A model generated the notes under the pieces. The model was not told where the DNA came from. It was given only the letters and a program-made list of their open reading frames with translations, and did no database searches. Below are positions 1 to 12,230 of a stretch of 64,000 nt of DNA, one piece after another. Where the stretch lies: assembly GCA_003116875.1 (NCBI GenBank), contig BCKT01000014.1:380149-444148 (forward strand). The letters are read 5' to 3'. The position numbers were made by a program, and so were the translations under genes. Source of the DNA: Takashimella koratensis. Its lineage: Eukaryota > Basidiomycota > Tremellomycetes > Trichosporonales > Tetragoniomycetaceae. Numbering within the stretch: position 1 is the first letter of the stretch; every line of letters starts with the position of its first letter.

Positions 1-72
1 GGGTCAACTCGCCACTGCCCACCCACCCTCCTACCTTTCTCGATCTAGGCCACACCTACACCGCTCGACACG

Positions 73-1995
73 ATGCCTGCGATGCCTGCGCCGATCACCG
101 TCGCGCCGCCTCAGCTCCCTGCTGCTTGGCTGGCTCGACTCAACCGCGGTCCCAACGCTCTCCCTACCTCTCCTTCCTCTTCCTCCTCTTCCACTCTCGA
201 CGACTCCTTCCCTACCTCGACCCCGTTTGCTCCTTCGACCCCACCTAACCCACTTGTTTCTCTTCCACCGGGCCACTTCCTCGCTCTCCCGCCGACTTTC
301 GCGACCGACTCCTCCGCTGCGGCACTCACAACCTCACACGCCACTGCCCCAGGTCTCGCTGTCAACGTCGCCTCGCTCGCTTCGGCCGATTTCGACGTCG
401 ACGTCCGGACAGGATTCCTCCCCTCGGGACGCAACGTCGAGCGATTGCCGGAACCCTGGGGTGTGTGGGAAGACGCTTTCGACGCTGCACGCGGGGAGGG
501 AGTCGGAAAGGGGCTCAGGCTGGGTCCCAAGGCCGGTGGGAAGGAGAGGAAGTGGAGGGAGGCCGTGGGACAGATGGACGTCGTCTCCACAGATGGGCTC
601 AGGGCGTCCCTCCCCCTCCTTAGGCGAGCCCACCTCGTCCTTACCTTCCTTCTCCACTTTTACGTCCATTCCTCTCCCCCATCAACCTCGGAACCCATTC
701 ACATCCCGGCCTCCATCGCCGTCCCACTTTCTGCCGTCTCCTCTCTCATCGGTCTCCCGCCTATTCTCACTTACGCCGACACCGTTCTCTACAACTTTCT
801 CCCTCTCCGCCCTGATCAGCCCACCACTGAGCGCTCCAACCCGCCCACTACCGCTGTCTCAACCTTCACCCACACTGTCTCCGAGGAACAGTTTTACGTC
901 GTTTCCGCCGAATGCGAGATTGCCGGCGCCGAGGCACTCAAGCTCATGCGTCAGTCAATGGACGAATTGTTCTTGGGTGACGAGGTAGCGCTCACCCGGT
1001 TGACCGATTACTTGGCGAGATTGGCGGTGGTTATTGATCGGATAGGAGAAACGACGCTCAAGATGATGAAGAATGTCGACCCGGAGGAATTCTACCACCT
1101 TATCCGACCTTGGTTCCGCGGAGGAGACGCAGACGGACCGGATAGCCCCGGGTGGCTTTTCGAGGGCGTGGAGGAGGACATCGAGAGTGAGGAAGAGAAC
1201 GCAACAAGGTCGCAGGCTGAGAACCCCTTGGCGACGGCGGCGGCGGCGGCGGCGGGGAGCGGCTCGACCAAAGTCGTGGGCAAGAAATTCTCAGGCCCGA
1301 GTGCAGGTCAGAGCAGCTTGATCCATGCGATCGATATCTTCCTCACTGTCGATCACTCGGAGCGAGAAGAAGAGGTCGCGGATAGAGAAGAGCGAGAGCG
1401 TGCTGAGCGCCGCCGCGAGTCTGAATTTGCCCCCGCCTCCTTCTCTACACCATCCATCAAGCTCGCCGATTCCCCTATCACCACCCCGGCCTCGGATTCG
1501 ACCACTCCTTCTCGACCCGCGGTTGAAGCCACTTTCCTTCAACGGATGCTTCAATACATGCCCCAACCTCACCGAACTTTCCTCATGCACCTCTCCTCCT
1601 CCACCTCGCCTAACCCCTCGACCTCTTCCTACTCGCACAGCACATTGCGCCCTCTCGTCGTCGCACACGCTCAGACCCACCCGGCTTTGGCAGAGAGTTA
1701 CAACTCGGCCCTCTCGGCGCTTAAACGGTTCAGGGATAGGCACATGAGAGTGGCGACCATGTTTATCGTACAACAGGCGAGGAGGCCGCCATCGGATCGG
1801 ATCAAGGCGATGCTCGCGGGCGAAGGGGAAGGGTCGATGGATGAAGGGGCTGGTGAAGTGAAGGAGGATGAAGAGGAAGTTGAGGCGGACGCGGTGGATA
1901 GTTTGAGAGGAACGGGAGGAACTCCATTGGTCAGGTTCCTCAAGCGCTGCAGGGACAACACGACGAGAGCGATGATCGGGTCTGTAACGGCCTAA
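73..1995 (+). CDS. BNA2: Indoleamine 2,3-dioxygenase (tryptophan to N-formylkynurenine), BNA2-like
   Basis: This is a single open frame of 640 codons with no intron, starting at the first ATG of the frame. It matches the indoleamine 2,3-dioxygenase family. The N-terminal half carries RRAHLVLTFLLHFYVHS and LIGLPPILTYADTVLYN. The centre carries the SAGQSSLIHAIDIFL block. The C-terminus has HMRVATMFIVQQA, whose His (about residue 557) is the expected proximal haem ligand, then GTGGTPLVRFLKRCRDNT. Family members open L-tryptophan with a haem iron and O2, which is the first step of the kynurenine route to NAD. The protein is longer than the roughly 400-450 residues usual for the family. The extra length is a Ser/Pro-rich N-terminus, an Ala run near residue 390 with acidic sequence before it, a charged Glu/Arg stretch near 435-450, and an acidic segment near 590-610. 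It converges with the RSC1-like gene. The identification is firm; substrate preference is inferred from the family. Confidence 0.93.
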   Translation: MPAMPAPITVAPPQLPAAWLARLNRGPNALPTSPSSSSSSTLDDSFPTSTPFAPSTPPNPLVSLPPGHFLALPPTFATDSSAAALTTSHATAPGLAVNVASLASADFDVDVRTGFLPSGRNVERLPEPWGVWEDAFDAARGEGVGKGLRLGPKAGGKERKWREAVGQMDVVSTDGLRASLPLLRRAHLVLTFLLHFYVHSSPPSTSEPIHIPASIAVPLSAVSSLIGLPPILTYADTVLYNFLPLRPDQPTTERSNPPTTAVSTFTHTVSEEQFYVVSAECEIAGAEALKLMRQSMDELFLGDEVALTRLTDYLARLAVVIDRIGETTLKMMKNVDPEEFYHLIRPWFRGGDADGPDSPGWLFEGVEEDIESEEENATRSQAENPLATAAAAAAGSGSTKVVGKKFSGPSAGQSSLIHAIDIFLTVDHSEREEEVADREERERAERRRESEFAPASFSTPSIKLADSPITTPASDSTTPSRPAVEATFLQRMLQYMPQPHRTFLMHLSSSTSPNPSTSSYSHSTLRPLVVAHAQTHPALAESYNSALSALKRFRDRHMRVATMFIVQQARRPPSDRIKAMLAGEGEGSMDEGAGEVKEDEEEVEADAVDSLRGTGGTPLVRFLKRCRDNTTRAMIGSVTA

Positions 1996-2446
1996 GGCCT
2001 GAATTCGACGTTCACGATTCCCTTCGTGCTAGACCTCGGCTTTGCGACGCGACTCGATTCGACTCGACTCGACTTGACTCGACCTGACTTGGCTGAATCC
2101 ACCTCTTCTGTCTTGCTTCCTTCTCTTTTCTGTTTTGATTCATTTAGACGATACACATTAGACGACATTCACGGCCACGGACATTTATGACTCGATCTTC
2201 CACCTCTTCAACTATCATCTTTTCCCCTATCAACAGTCTATCTCTCTCTGTCTCTCTCTTGACCTGTCTCTTCCCTCTCCTGAGTACTTCATGCTCTCGA
2301 TTTGTCAATACCATAGCCTCGTTGTGCATAGCATATACCTCATGTATCTATTCTCGATTCTCATGCATCGTCACTATCTGTTCTTCTAGTACCACCTACG
2401 CGACTCTTGAACACGGACTTCAAACGCCCCTCAACTGTCTGAGACC
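1996..2446. other. Convergent 3' intergenic region
   Basis: This lies between the stop codons of two genes that face each other. It contains a short imperfect repeat of the type TCGACTCGACT at about 2047-2090, then pyrimidine-rich sequence suited to 3' untranslated regions. I see no gene here. Confidence 0.6.
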
Positions 2447-5400
2447 CTAGGCTGAGCCCGTCGCGACGGCACGAAGGGATGCAATCACCTCGTCTTGGGT
2501 CATCCCTGCCGCCCACCATAGCTTGGACAAATCCTCTTCCTCCTCTCCCTGTGCCTCTTCTTCTTCCTCATCCTTCTCATCCCCTTCTGCTTCTCCCTCG
2601 TCCTCATCCCCTTTCCGCCTCTTCAGCACCGCACCGACTGTGGGTCCGCTATACCTCTCACCTCGTTTCCGTTTCCCGTCTTCCGTTTCCGCCTGTCTCT
2701 CTGACTGTCCCTGTCCCCCGCCCTCGCTCTCAACAGCGAGCACGGTACTGGCACCTCGTTTCTTGACGAGGTACGCCAAGTACTCCAATGAATGCGCCGG
2801 TCTTTTTGGTACCTTGACTGAACCCGGAGCGATCGGTGGGCCAGAGAACCAAAGAACTTGCCCATGTCTGTCTTGCTCAAACATCGCAACTACGCCAAAA
2901 AACACACATACCCAAATCAGCATCTACTTTTGCTTGCCCTTCCATGTCATGACCCACACCCAATCTGAACTCCCAACGCTACTCACCAGTTTCAGCGGGT
3001 AAGACTTCCCTTTTGGCATGTTGCTCCACCACCTGAGGCCCACCCATGACCATTGTCATTGTCCGATGCGCAAAAGGTCCTGTGGGTTGTTGTATTGGGT
3101 TGCCACCAGGGGGGACTTGCTGCCTGCCTCCCTGCGGAGTCGGGGTCGCCACACCGCCTGGCCCGAGGGGTCTCTGGCCATGTGGTCCCTGTGGTCCAGG
3201 GAACGGTGCCCCGCTGCCTGGCGCCCTCCCGACCGCCGGCATAGTCTGCGGTGTCATTCCTGTGGGAACTCCAGGGCGCTGAGGCGTCTCCCCCCCAGTC
3301 GGCGGGACACCACCTGCCGCTGCTCGTCGCGCGACAACGGCAAACAGTTGTCGCTTGAGATCCTCGGCTTCATCTTCCTCGTCCTCAGGCCCCGGGGCGC
3401 GTTTCGGCCGCGCGAGTAGACCAGGTCCCCGGATCCCACGGACAAAGGGTGACGTCGTGGTCGCTGGCTCAAACGTTCGGCCAAATGAGTTGACAGCGAT
3501 GAACTCGGCTTTCCGCACAGCCTAAATAGAGCGTTAGGTCGTTTCAGGTCACGTTTAAACACATATTGCAACTCTGCCGAGATGACAGGATGAATAGGTT
3601 TCGTGCGACTCACTTCAGGCATACAGGCGAGCCAGTTCTTGATCACCACCATAAACCAGTCCCTATCATTGTACCTCGAGGCGCACAAGTCTGATGAAAG
3701 CACGTCAGTTGACCACCCCATGATATCCGCCCTTGGTGCGCTCTTCGTCACGACTAGTAGGCCACTCACACAGTGGCCATCCGGGGTAGTACTGCGGCGC
3801 CTTGGGTCGACCACGGATGTACTGGCCATGGACTTGACAGCTAACATGCTCGATGATATCTTCCACCGGGTGGTCACAAAAGTGCGCTGCGGAATGTTAG
3901 CCAACCCTTGTCCGCTTGACCTTCAATACAACACTTAAAGCGTGAATGTTCCCACTCACTCGTTTTGAATACCTCGCGCTCAAAGAATTTGCGGTCCGCA
4001 GGATGAACGGTCTAGGTGCAAATACCGTCAATAATCACCATAGCCATTTACCTTTGACTCATTCATCTCCTCTCCGTTGGCACTGGCGCTTCCAGAAATC
4101 ACACTCACCTGCTCTGGCCGGAAGTACCAGCACACAGTGACATGGTGCGTTGGGTACCCCTTTGTCGGTACAAACGTCTTAAAGATCTGTCCGACAATAG
4201 GACGACTCGGATCGTCCGGGTTAACGAGGTGTACAAAGTCACCTACACGGTAGCTAACGCCTTTATGCCTTGCCTCTGCGGTAAATTGCCTATCCTTGTG
4301 CCCACACCTCGGTGTCGTGATAGCAAGAACTTTAGCGCCGGGTCCTAAATCAGCCAGCGAGTCGAACTGCGACCGCGCGACACCCGGTCCAGCGGGTAAA
4401 GAAGCAAAGCAGTTCCTGCTTGGCGCAGGGACTCCAGCGGGAGGTATCTGTAGCGGATAAGGGGCAGTGAGGGCTTGGTACAGCCGCTGAAGAGTGAGAA
4501 TGCGGCCGTATTCGACAGGACGGGAATCGAGGGCACGTCGAGCTTTCTCGAATAGACGGGTCATGTCGAGGTCGAGCTCGCGGAGGTTCGAGTATGAACC
4601 TGACTCGGCGGCTTGTTGGATCCCAGAAAACGCCAATGGCATCTGAAAAGTTGTCAGTGGCCGGGATTTGGTAGTCGAGGAGCCAAATATATGTTTCGAA
4701 GTCGCCGCCTTCTGAGTACTCACATTGTACGACAAGTATGGGATATCTGACATCCGAGGCACCAGGGCAAACGTGATCGCCAACTGCACACCTCTATTCA
4801 ATCAAATCGTCAAGATCGATCGTCAGCACCAAGCACATCCCCTTCACTATGTCGACTGAATCCAATCACTCACGCGGCATCTCGGTACCCTGCGATCGCA
4901 CCAACGACCGACTTGATCCTCTGCTTCCACGATACGTGGCCACCCACACTCGCCTCATAACTTGGTGCTCCCTCGCCCCACCACCCGTTTCCGGGAATGC
5001 CGCCCGTTGAAGTCGGTCCGGTAGGTCCGGGGAGGTTGACCTGTGGGCCAGGCCAACGCGGCAAAACCGCGTCGAGCGCTGCAGGCGAGGGGACAATAGA
5101 TGGGAGTCGGGTCGGAGTGCCGGGAATGGTCGCGCTGTTTGAGATTGGTTTGGCTGGGGATGTTGAGGGCGCAGGAAGGGAGCCAGAGGAATGGCGCGTC
5201 GTCCGTGTCGTCGGCGCAGCGGGGGCAGGTGGAGCCGCATTAGGAGCCGGCGCGAGAGCCCGAGTTTGCGCATGTGCAGATGCGGAAGTAGATGTAGTCG
5301 CCGCCGCGCTCCCTCTTGTCGCCGGCTTGGCTTCTGCTTGTGGTTGCTGAGCAGCAGGGATCGGGGGGATTTTCAAGTGCACAGTCGACTTGCCGGCCTG

Positions 5401-6443
5401 GGCGGGAACAGGAGCCGGCGTGTCCTTCCCTTTGGTAGGCTCTTCTTTGACTTTTTCTCTGCTCTTCGTCTTGGCCATCGCCGGGGCAGGTGAAGGAGCG
5501 GAGACAGCAGCTGCTGCGGGCGAAGGTGCGGCACCAGGTGCAGGGGTAGTAGATCCTCGTTCGATCTTGGGTTTCCGCGCCCGAGGCTTATGGTATGGAT
5601 CTGGAGAAGCAAACATGCCCTCCGCCGCTGCCGCTCGCCAAGCTTCCAAGACTTGTTCCTCGAGCCGCTTGGCGTCAATCCATACTTGGGAATCTTCCTC
5701 GTTATCTGTCACCGCGCGGGACGAAGAATCAGCGCAGTTGAGAGAGGTGGAAGTATTGTTGACTCACAGTGTTTGGCATTCAAGAAGACAAGGTGAAGCT
5801 GTTTGAAGAACTCTTCGGGTGAGTCGTACGCTTGAGCTCCTAGTTGAGTCTATTCAACAAAAACGTGTTAGCACCGATTATTTATTCCGTTAACAAAAGA
5901 ATGGACATGATGAGCGTAATGAGAGACGACGTACAGAGATGTTGTCGAGGCTCTCGGGTTCTGGGATAGCTACGTAGTAGTCTGCCCACTCTTCGCGGTC
6001 TGGAAGCTCCCGGAAGATCTCACATACTCTGCGACTGTAACAACGAGCGATCTCAATCGTCAGCACCAACCCAACTTGATGCGACTAGACCCTTGCTTGA
6101 GTCTGATATCACCCCAAGCTAGATCAAACTGCCTTCCAGCAGAACTGTTCAGGCAGCTATGATTCGCTCTCCAGCCACGCAGGATCTAGTGTAACCTCTC
6201 GAAGCATGGCAGCACTTACGTTCCCTCTTTTGCCTTGTAAACGGCCTCAAGAATCCCTCGACACGCAGTCCACGCCGCCTCCTCCATCCCGCCAGTTGTC
6301 GCGCTCGAACTCGCAGCTGTCGCGTCTGCAGCAGCAGCTGGGGCGGCGGTAGTTCCTCGAGGGCCTGGGAAAGCGGCGGGCGGGAGAGCAGCTGAAGGCG
6401 AAGGGCCACGAGCGGACCGTGACGGGGCTGTCTTGCGCCCCAT
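2447..6443 (-). CDS. RSC1: RSC chromatin-remodelling complex subunit Rsc1/Rsc2-like (bromodomain, BAH)
   Basis: This is a multi-exon gene that starts at ATG 6443 (MGRKTAPSRSARGPSPSAA) and ends at the stop at 2447. Exons with good gt/ag borders give a first bromodomain, from TRRVCEIFRELPDREEW through ADYYVAIPEPESLDNIS to VFLNAKHYNEEDSQVW; the YNEEDS segment holds the acetyl-lysine-binding Asn. A Pro/Ala-rich linker follows, then a more divergent second bromodomain-like segment (IPYLSYN and MTRLFEKARRALD). A BAH domain comes next (VSYRVGDFVHLVNPDDP, THHVTVCWYFRPEQ). A Pro/Gly/Gln-rich tail ends with RPAHSLEYLAYLVKKR. This domain order is that of yeast Rsc1/Rsc2 and resembles animal polybromo. 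Such subunits anchor the RSC nucleosome-sliding complex on acetylated chromatin in the nucleus. The outer borders are clear, but some inner exon borders are less certain. Confidence 0.87.
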
Positions 6444-6894
6444 GATGGTGTAGATGAGTGGATGGGTAGGTGTAGGTGGGTGGGAAGAGGGAAGCGGGAA
6501 GAGAAGGGGAGGGGACGAAAAGGTAAACATGGTTCATGCAGGGTATCGACATGGCGCGGGTCGACGGAAGCAAATTCCCCGCTGTAAACTCGTGGCAGGC
6601 TGATGAGTATGGTATCTTGAAGAGCACAGCGAGGTCATACTATGCATCATGCTTTGAACACTGGATCATTCTGGGCATTGAGATAGGTACTGATGTACCT
6701 CCTGACTCACGGCTGTTCTCCAATCGGGTGGAATCATCTGCAAAATTGTGGTAATCTACAGGCTGGTACGAGAGCCAAGCCAAATCATGGATTGTACTGT
6801 ATATGCAAGAAACAGAGCCAGGTGTTGTATATTATCGTGTTTATAATATCGCTGCGAAACGATGTGATGTTTCGATCATGAGCCATAGTGCGTT
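6444..6894. other. Intergenic: RSC1-like promoter and phospholipase B 3' region
   Basis: Both flanking genes are on the minus strand, so this interval holds the upstream region of the RSC1-like gene and the 3' end of the phospholipase gene. I see no supported coding sequence or RNA gene. Confidence 0.5.
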
Positions 6895-9461
6895 TCACAC
6901 AACGAGGGAGGAAGCGCCCATGCCGACCGTCATGGCCGCCGTCAGAGACGCTGCAGCCACGAGAACTCCCCACCCGACTAGCCCACCACTCCCAATCGTC
7001 AACGCTGCTCCCGAGGTCTTTCCAGACGTTGTTGCAGGGCTAGACGTGGCAGCCGTCACCCCCGTTGACGACGAGACGAGGTTGTTACTCGTCAAGAAGC
7101 TCGGGTAGGTACCTACGACTGGCTCGTAGGCTGTGGAGGGGGTAGTCGTGTTGTCCTCGCCGTTCCAACACCATGTGTTGAAGCAGTTCTGACACACGCT
7201 CGTCCGGTTGGCAGCGGTGTACCCATTGGCGCGGTCGGTGAGTGCGCACGCGAGGCAGGTGGGCCAGGTAGGGACGGAGCCGTTGAGCGTAAGCGAGCGC
7301 ATGGTCGAGGTCATCTGTGCAATCGCGGAAGAATTGTCGTATTCGAGCTGATACTATATGTCACAAAGCGCAAGTCAGTGTGATACAATGGGCAATTGTG
7401 TATGGTGTGAACCGTTGAATGGACTAACCGTCGAGGTGTTGGACCAGTCTGACCACGGGTAGTTCGGGACGTAGACAATCAATGGCGTCGTTGTATCATT
7501 ACAGCCAAAAAATGTGGGTCGAGTGTTGAGACCTCCGTTGACGAACCCGTTGGGCGAGGGAACCTGAGGCATCGAGATGGACGTGTTCTGATTCTCAGCC
7601 AGGATCTTGGCACGCGTGTACGTGGTGTAGATAGCCGTCGCGTTGGGCCACGAGTAATCTGTGTCTGCCGAATTGTCGAACGCGATGATGGCGTCGACTT
7701 CGCGCGAGGGAACGAGCAGCGGTTCCAGCGGAACGTTCTGGTTGGTCTCTCCCGCGTCAACAAGGGTGATGTACTCAAGTCCAGAGATCTAAACCAAAGT
7801 CATGAGTTAGCGTAGCGCATGAGTTGCTCGCCGAACAGTTGCTCACCGGGTTCGCCTGTGCATTCCAGTTGTAAAATGTGTTAGGGTATCTAGCAATGTC
7901 GTCTTCGTTCGCGCTTAGCTCGCCGAGGATCGCCTCGATGGCGTCAACGATGATTGAGTCCGAGTTGGTACCGTTTAGTTCGAGAAGCGCACCGTTGAAC
8001 AGTGTCGATGAGGTGCCCATGACGAAGCTGTTCCTGTCAGCGCGGAGAGCGTATAGTATCCTCCTATGTGATTGATCACTCACCTCATCTGGTCGAACCC
8101 CTTCCAGCACGTTCCGTTCGCAACGTTGTTATCGACGCCCGTGCCCAGGTACTCAATCGACGTGAACCCGCCGGGGACTTTGGTCGTCGACCCAAATGCC
8201 CAGGACCCAAATTCCCAAGGAGTCATCTCCCACACGGTCGCGTTTTCAGCGATGACCGTCTCGCCCTCTTCACGCCTGAAGATGGAGAGGGGGTGGTTCG
8301 TGTCAGCTGGTTTTGATGAGGACAGGATAGGATGAGATCAAGATGTGATGAGAATAATCACGTACTCTGCGGCAATGATGATCGGCATAGGGAGGGAGGC
8401 GTTCGCGAGGCCCGGGACGATGGTGGGGAGCTGCGCAAAGGTAAGATTTGGGCTGGTGCTGGTGCGGTACTGCGTCGGCAGCAAGTGGTCGCCCAGCGCT
8501 AGCGCCCAGTAATCGGTCTAAAACCCGTCAGAATGGCCCATGTACACGAAGTCAACTACTCACAATCTGCGTCGGGAACCCCTTGGACTCCTTCGCGTCC
8601 ACCTGCGAGACGAGATCGTAATAGAAGTCAAACTTGTCATCGGACGGGTAGATCAAGTTGGAGTCGATGTTCCACACCTAGTCCCCAGTGCGTCAGCTTC
8701 CAAGTCCGTCCCTTCTGCAAGCCAGTCACAGGGACCACTCACGTTGTTGACCAGGTCGGTGGGGAGCATACCACCATTGGCGATAAAAGTTCCCGTTCCC
8801 CAGCTACCGCCGCTTAAGCCCGCCATGTAGGTCATAGCGTCGAGCCAGCCTCCTGTCCCGCTAGACGCCGCTTCGGCGCTCGCATTCATGGTCGCCATCA
8901 CTTGCCCAAGACCGTTGCTTTTGTTCCACCACAATCAGCGTAAGTTGACATTAACTGCGCCTGGAGGTACCAGGCTGGGTTCCAACTCACATCATCGCTC
9001 GGTAGCCGCCGCCAGAAAGGGCAAATCCGAGGATAGGGGTTCGCGCAGGTGCAGTAAGGTTGTGAGCGGCGGCCATCTTTTGGACAGCCGCTGCTGCCTG
9101 CTGTTTCCTGCTCGCGACGTAAGCTGCCTCGCTTGTACCGAGACCCTGGGTGTATCGTCAGCCATCGACACTCCTGCTACTCTCCTCCTCTGTCACCGAC
9201 GGGTTTGAGAACAGGCCTTGGGTGCAGACGTACTGTGGTCGCCGAGCGGACCCATGTCCACTCAGTTGGGCAGGGGACTGAATACGGCGCATAGCTGCTG
9301 CCTCCGCCGATGAGCTGTCGCGCGACGACGACAGGGTCTTCTCCGCGACTTCGGGCATGCGCGACGAGCCCCGCCGCCAGCTCGCGCCGGTCCAGCGCGG
9401 CTCCGGAGACGGTAGCGGCAAGGAGAGGGAGTAGCGCCAGTAGGGTGGGGCCAGGGAGCAT
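6895..9461 (-). CDS. PLB1: Secreted, probably GPI-anchored phospholipase B / lysophospholipase
   Basis: The gene has several exons and starts at ATG 9461 with a signal peptide (MLPGPTLLALLPLLAATVSGA). Family motifs occur in the expected order. ILGFALSGGGYRAM holds the active-site Arg. GLSGGSWGTGTF holds the nucleophile Ser. YITLVDAGETNQNVPLEPLL holds the catalytic Asp. Many NxS/T sequons and Cys residues fit an extracellular glycoprotein. The C-terminus has a Ser/Thr-rich stretch and a final hydrophobic segment (LVGWGVLVAAASLTAAM), which suggests a GPI-attachment signal. Family enzymes remove acyl chains from phospholipids and lysophospholipids and act at the cell surface or outside the cell. 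The gene lies immediately before a run of other secreted-protein genes on the same strand. The family is certain; GPI anchoring is inferred. Confidence 0.92.
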
Positions 9462-10800
9462 GGTGAGGGAAGTGGTGAGGAGTGGGTGGTCCTTGCGTTG
9501 CTTGATGTTTGAGCAAGAGTTGGGAGGGGAGAGAGGTTCAGGTTCAGGTGGGGAGAAACGACAGGGGGCCCGTGATGTTGAAGCAGGGCGGATTTTAAAT
9601 ACGGTAGATCGTTGCGCCCGAGGTCACGGTCACGGCCAAGGTCACGGTACCCGGTTCACAGCTCACGGTCCTCTTCAGAAGTGCCAAGGCAGTCTGACAG
9701 ATCTAAATGCCAGTCCAAGGTCCAAGGATGGCTCGGGGTGGAGGCGTGAAACGAAGATGGAATCGCCAAGCGAAGCGAGGGCGGCGGTGATGGCGGTGAT
9801 GGATTCGTTTTTGTGATCAAGTCGGCACTGCACCTCTTGGTCTATATAGGAGACGGCACAGCCCAAGACGTCAGAGTGGTCAGAGTGATGTCGACAAGAG
9901 GACTGAAATCGTATGCTTGCTTGTGGCTGGGTTCTGCCGCTGCACCGCACGGCACACGACCTACGGAGGCCAGGGCGGGTCAACGATGCCCAGCCGAGGA
10001 AATTGTTTTGATTTTCCTGGGCTCCTCCAGTCCACGTGGTCGTCCCACCTCCGGCCTCTGCCATTCCTCCGATTCACCCGGCGGCCGTGTCTCCTGGCGA
10101 CCCTGCCAAGCAGGGAACGGCGACGACGCGGTGGAGACGGGGACGGCCACTCGTAAGGAGGCGGCGAGAAGGAGAGAAGGCAAAAAGATGAGAAGCATAC
10201 CGTTCATTTCGTCATGTCCCAGGTCCCGGATCAAGCAAAGGAGGTAATCACGGTGAAGCCCCGAGCTCCAGCCGAGCGTTGTCAAAGGGGAAGAGGCGAT
10301 CGAAAGTCGGCTTTGAGCCCCTGATCAGGCCACAGCTTCTCGACTCGAATCCGCTGAATGCATACGCGCTGGCAACTCACTCTTCCTTCTACCTTGTCAG
10401 ATGAAGGTCAGCATCACCTGGGTCAGCAGCTGCTGCGCCATCACGTGACCCAAACTTTTAGCTTTTCATAGTAGCATGGCTGGATATCTGTCTCGAAGTA
10501 TTGGAGCATCTTCCCTCAGAAGCGGGGACGACACGGCTTAGTATTGCTGCAGAGAACAGAGTCCTACTCTGCGCCACTAAGGTCCTGAATTTTATTTGAC
10601 AACAGTCGTGCAAGCCAGGTTGAGACAGAGGACAATGGCTTGTACTATATAGTCGATGACCTCAAATCTTGCCTTTCGAATGACTTGAAGCACTTGTTCT
10701 CCTGAATCTCGCTCTCAACCTGCTTTCCGATCAATTGGACATGTTTAACGCTATACGATTCATCTCCTTGGATTGGATTTCGGGTCATAGCGTCTCTACT
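9462..10800. other. Long upstream region of the phospholipase B gene
   Basis: This 1.3 kb region lies between the phospholipase start and the 3' end of the first secreted-family gene. It contains a cluster of GGTCACGG direct repeats at about 9621-9655 and two TATATA-like sites near 9843 and 10646. Short open frames occur, but none has a recognisable domain or a convincing codon pattern. I see no gene here. Confidence 0.5.
9619..9655. repeat. GGTCACGG short direct repeats
   Basis: Three to four close copies of GGTCACGG occur within about 40 bases, roughly 160-190 bases upstream of the phospholipase B start codon. They could be regulatory sites or simple sequence. The sequence alone does not separate these. 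Confidence 0.4.
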
Positions 10801-11467
10801 TTAAGTGCTGGAGACAGTGGTTGTGGCCTGATAGCAAGAGCTACTGGTGTAGGTAGAGGGTTGAAGCTCAACCTCAAGAGCCGAAGCGGTTGATCCACAC
10901 ACAAAGAAAGTGTTGTAGGTGCTGTAGCTGCAAGAAAGCTTGTTACTACTGTCGACAGTACAAGTTGGTTTCGTTTGAGTTGACGCTTCCGAGGCTGTCA
11001 AAGTGTATAGAAACCCGCTGCTGATAATGACTAATTGGGTCAGCGAGAAGAAGGAGAGTGGAACTTACTGTAGTCTCCTGTCGACGATGCGTAGAGGTTG
11101 CTTTTGGAGTCGATCTTGAACAAAGTAGAAGTCGAGCTTGCCGTGAGTATGTCATCGGCTCCGTTTTCGGAGATGTAGTAATTGTTGGCAATCGATGACG
11201 GTGCCGAGATCTGCATCGAGAACGTTGCAGGGAAGCTATGAAGTAGTGAGCAGCCATTCCGCCCGGTTGCACCTACGTTCCAGGGGTGGAAGATGTGGTG
11301 GAGCGGCGAGCTGGTTGTTTCAGTCGGCGGATCACAGCCTCTCGATTGGTCTGTCGTTGTTGCAGATGGGGCGTGGCAGCAGGCACTGGTCGCTGAGGCT
11401 GGGCAAGGGCGAGGATGGTCGAAGCAAGCGAGAGGACAGTCAAAAGGCTGTACAAACTGACAAACAT
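10801..11467 (-). CDS. Small secreted four-cysteine protein, family copy A (intact)
   Basis: I do not recognise this family. There are three exons: 11467-11277, 11235-11069 and 11030-10801. The introns are only 41 and 38 bases, in phases 2 and 1. The product is about 195 residues. It opens with a signal peptide (MFVSLYSLLTVLSLASTILA). A basic pro-region follows, RQTNREAVIRRLKQPARRS, ending in a dibasic site suitable for a Kex2-type protease. The Ser/Thr-rich body contains IDSKSNLYASSTGDY. The C-terminal unit has four cysteines (CTVDSSNKLSC, NTFFVC, SSSCY). The copies at 12.2, 14.5 and 16.1 kb share this layout. A secreted processed protein is a strong inference. The function is unknown; an effector, wall protein or adhesion role would be guesses. 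Confidence 0.82.
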
Positions 11468-12230
11468 TTTGGGCAGCTGGATATGATGGAAGAAGAACGT
11501 GAAGAAGGGGATGATACATCCTCTTCAGCCTCGACAGGCCTTTTGAACAACCCAGTGTTTACATCGGACGCAAACAGAAAGTGCAGCTCACTTGTGGACG
11601 TTAACAACTGACTCATCGGTTGGGCTGGCAGCTGTCTCGATATGGCCCCAGAGTGACCTCGTCCAATATGCTGATCCCTACTACCAGGTCTATTCTGGGC
11701 TCGTAACATGCGTACTTGAACACCCTTAGCAGTGATACCGAAGTTAAGGGTGTGCACTCGTATCCATCCGTTGGGTGACTTTCTCAACCTACGGTACGCT
11801 TGGCTCCGAGTGCAATGTATTGTCAGATAGACCGAGGACCGGGAAAATCATGCGGCGTGCCTTTTTTGACATCACAATGGACAGTCGTATCTCGCTCGCT
11901 GGGAGGAGCAAAGTCCATCCGTACTGGCAACCGCCCCTTTGCTGACATGCAACACCTGTACGTGACTTGGCTCAGACTATGGCCGGCGCGAGAAGCAGTT
12001 CGGCACAGTACTCTGTGCTAGACGCGAATACGAGGGGCGTTACACAGACTCAGGACGGGCATTGAGAGCATCCTAGCTGTACTCCACAGCGACGGGGTTG
12101 TCCGCTTTTGTTCGTGTCTCATACAGCGAACCAGGCGAGGTCGGATAGAACCGCTCTTCTTCTCGCCCTGCTTTCATCGACTTTGAGCATACATGCGCAA
12201 TTGCAGCCTCTGCTGGCAAAGTTGATTACA
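11468..12230. other. Intergenic between secreted-family copies A and B
   Basis: This is the upstream region of copy A and the downstream region of copy B, both on the minus strand. I see no gene, repeat or RNA here. Confidence 0.5.

Noticed and set aside
9813..10247. 145-codon plus-strand frame upstream of phospholipase B
   Set aside because: There is no domain or signal peptide, the composition is rich in Arg/Gly/Ser without pattern, and nothing indicates introns or a homologue.
11690..11775. Resemblance to a fragment of 5S rRNA (ACCGAAGTTAAGGG)
   Set aside because: The similarity is limited to about a dozen bases and the rest does not follow the 5S pattern.
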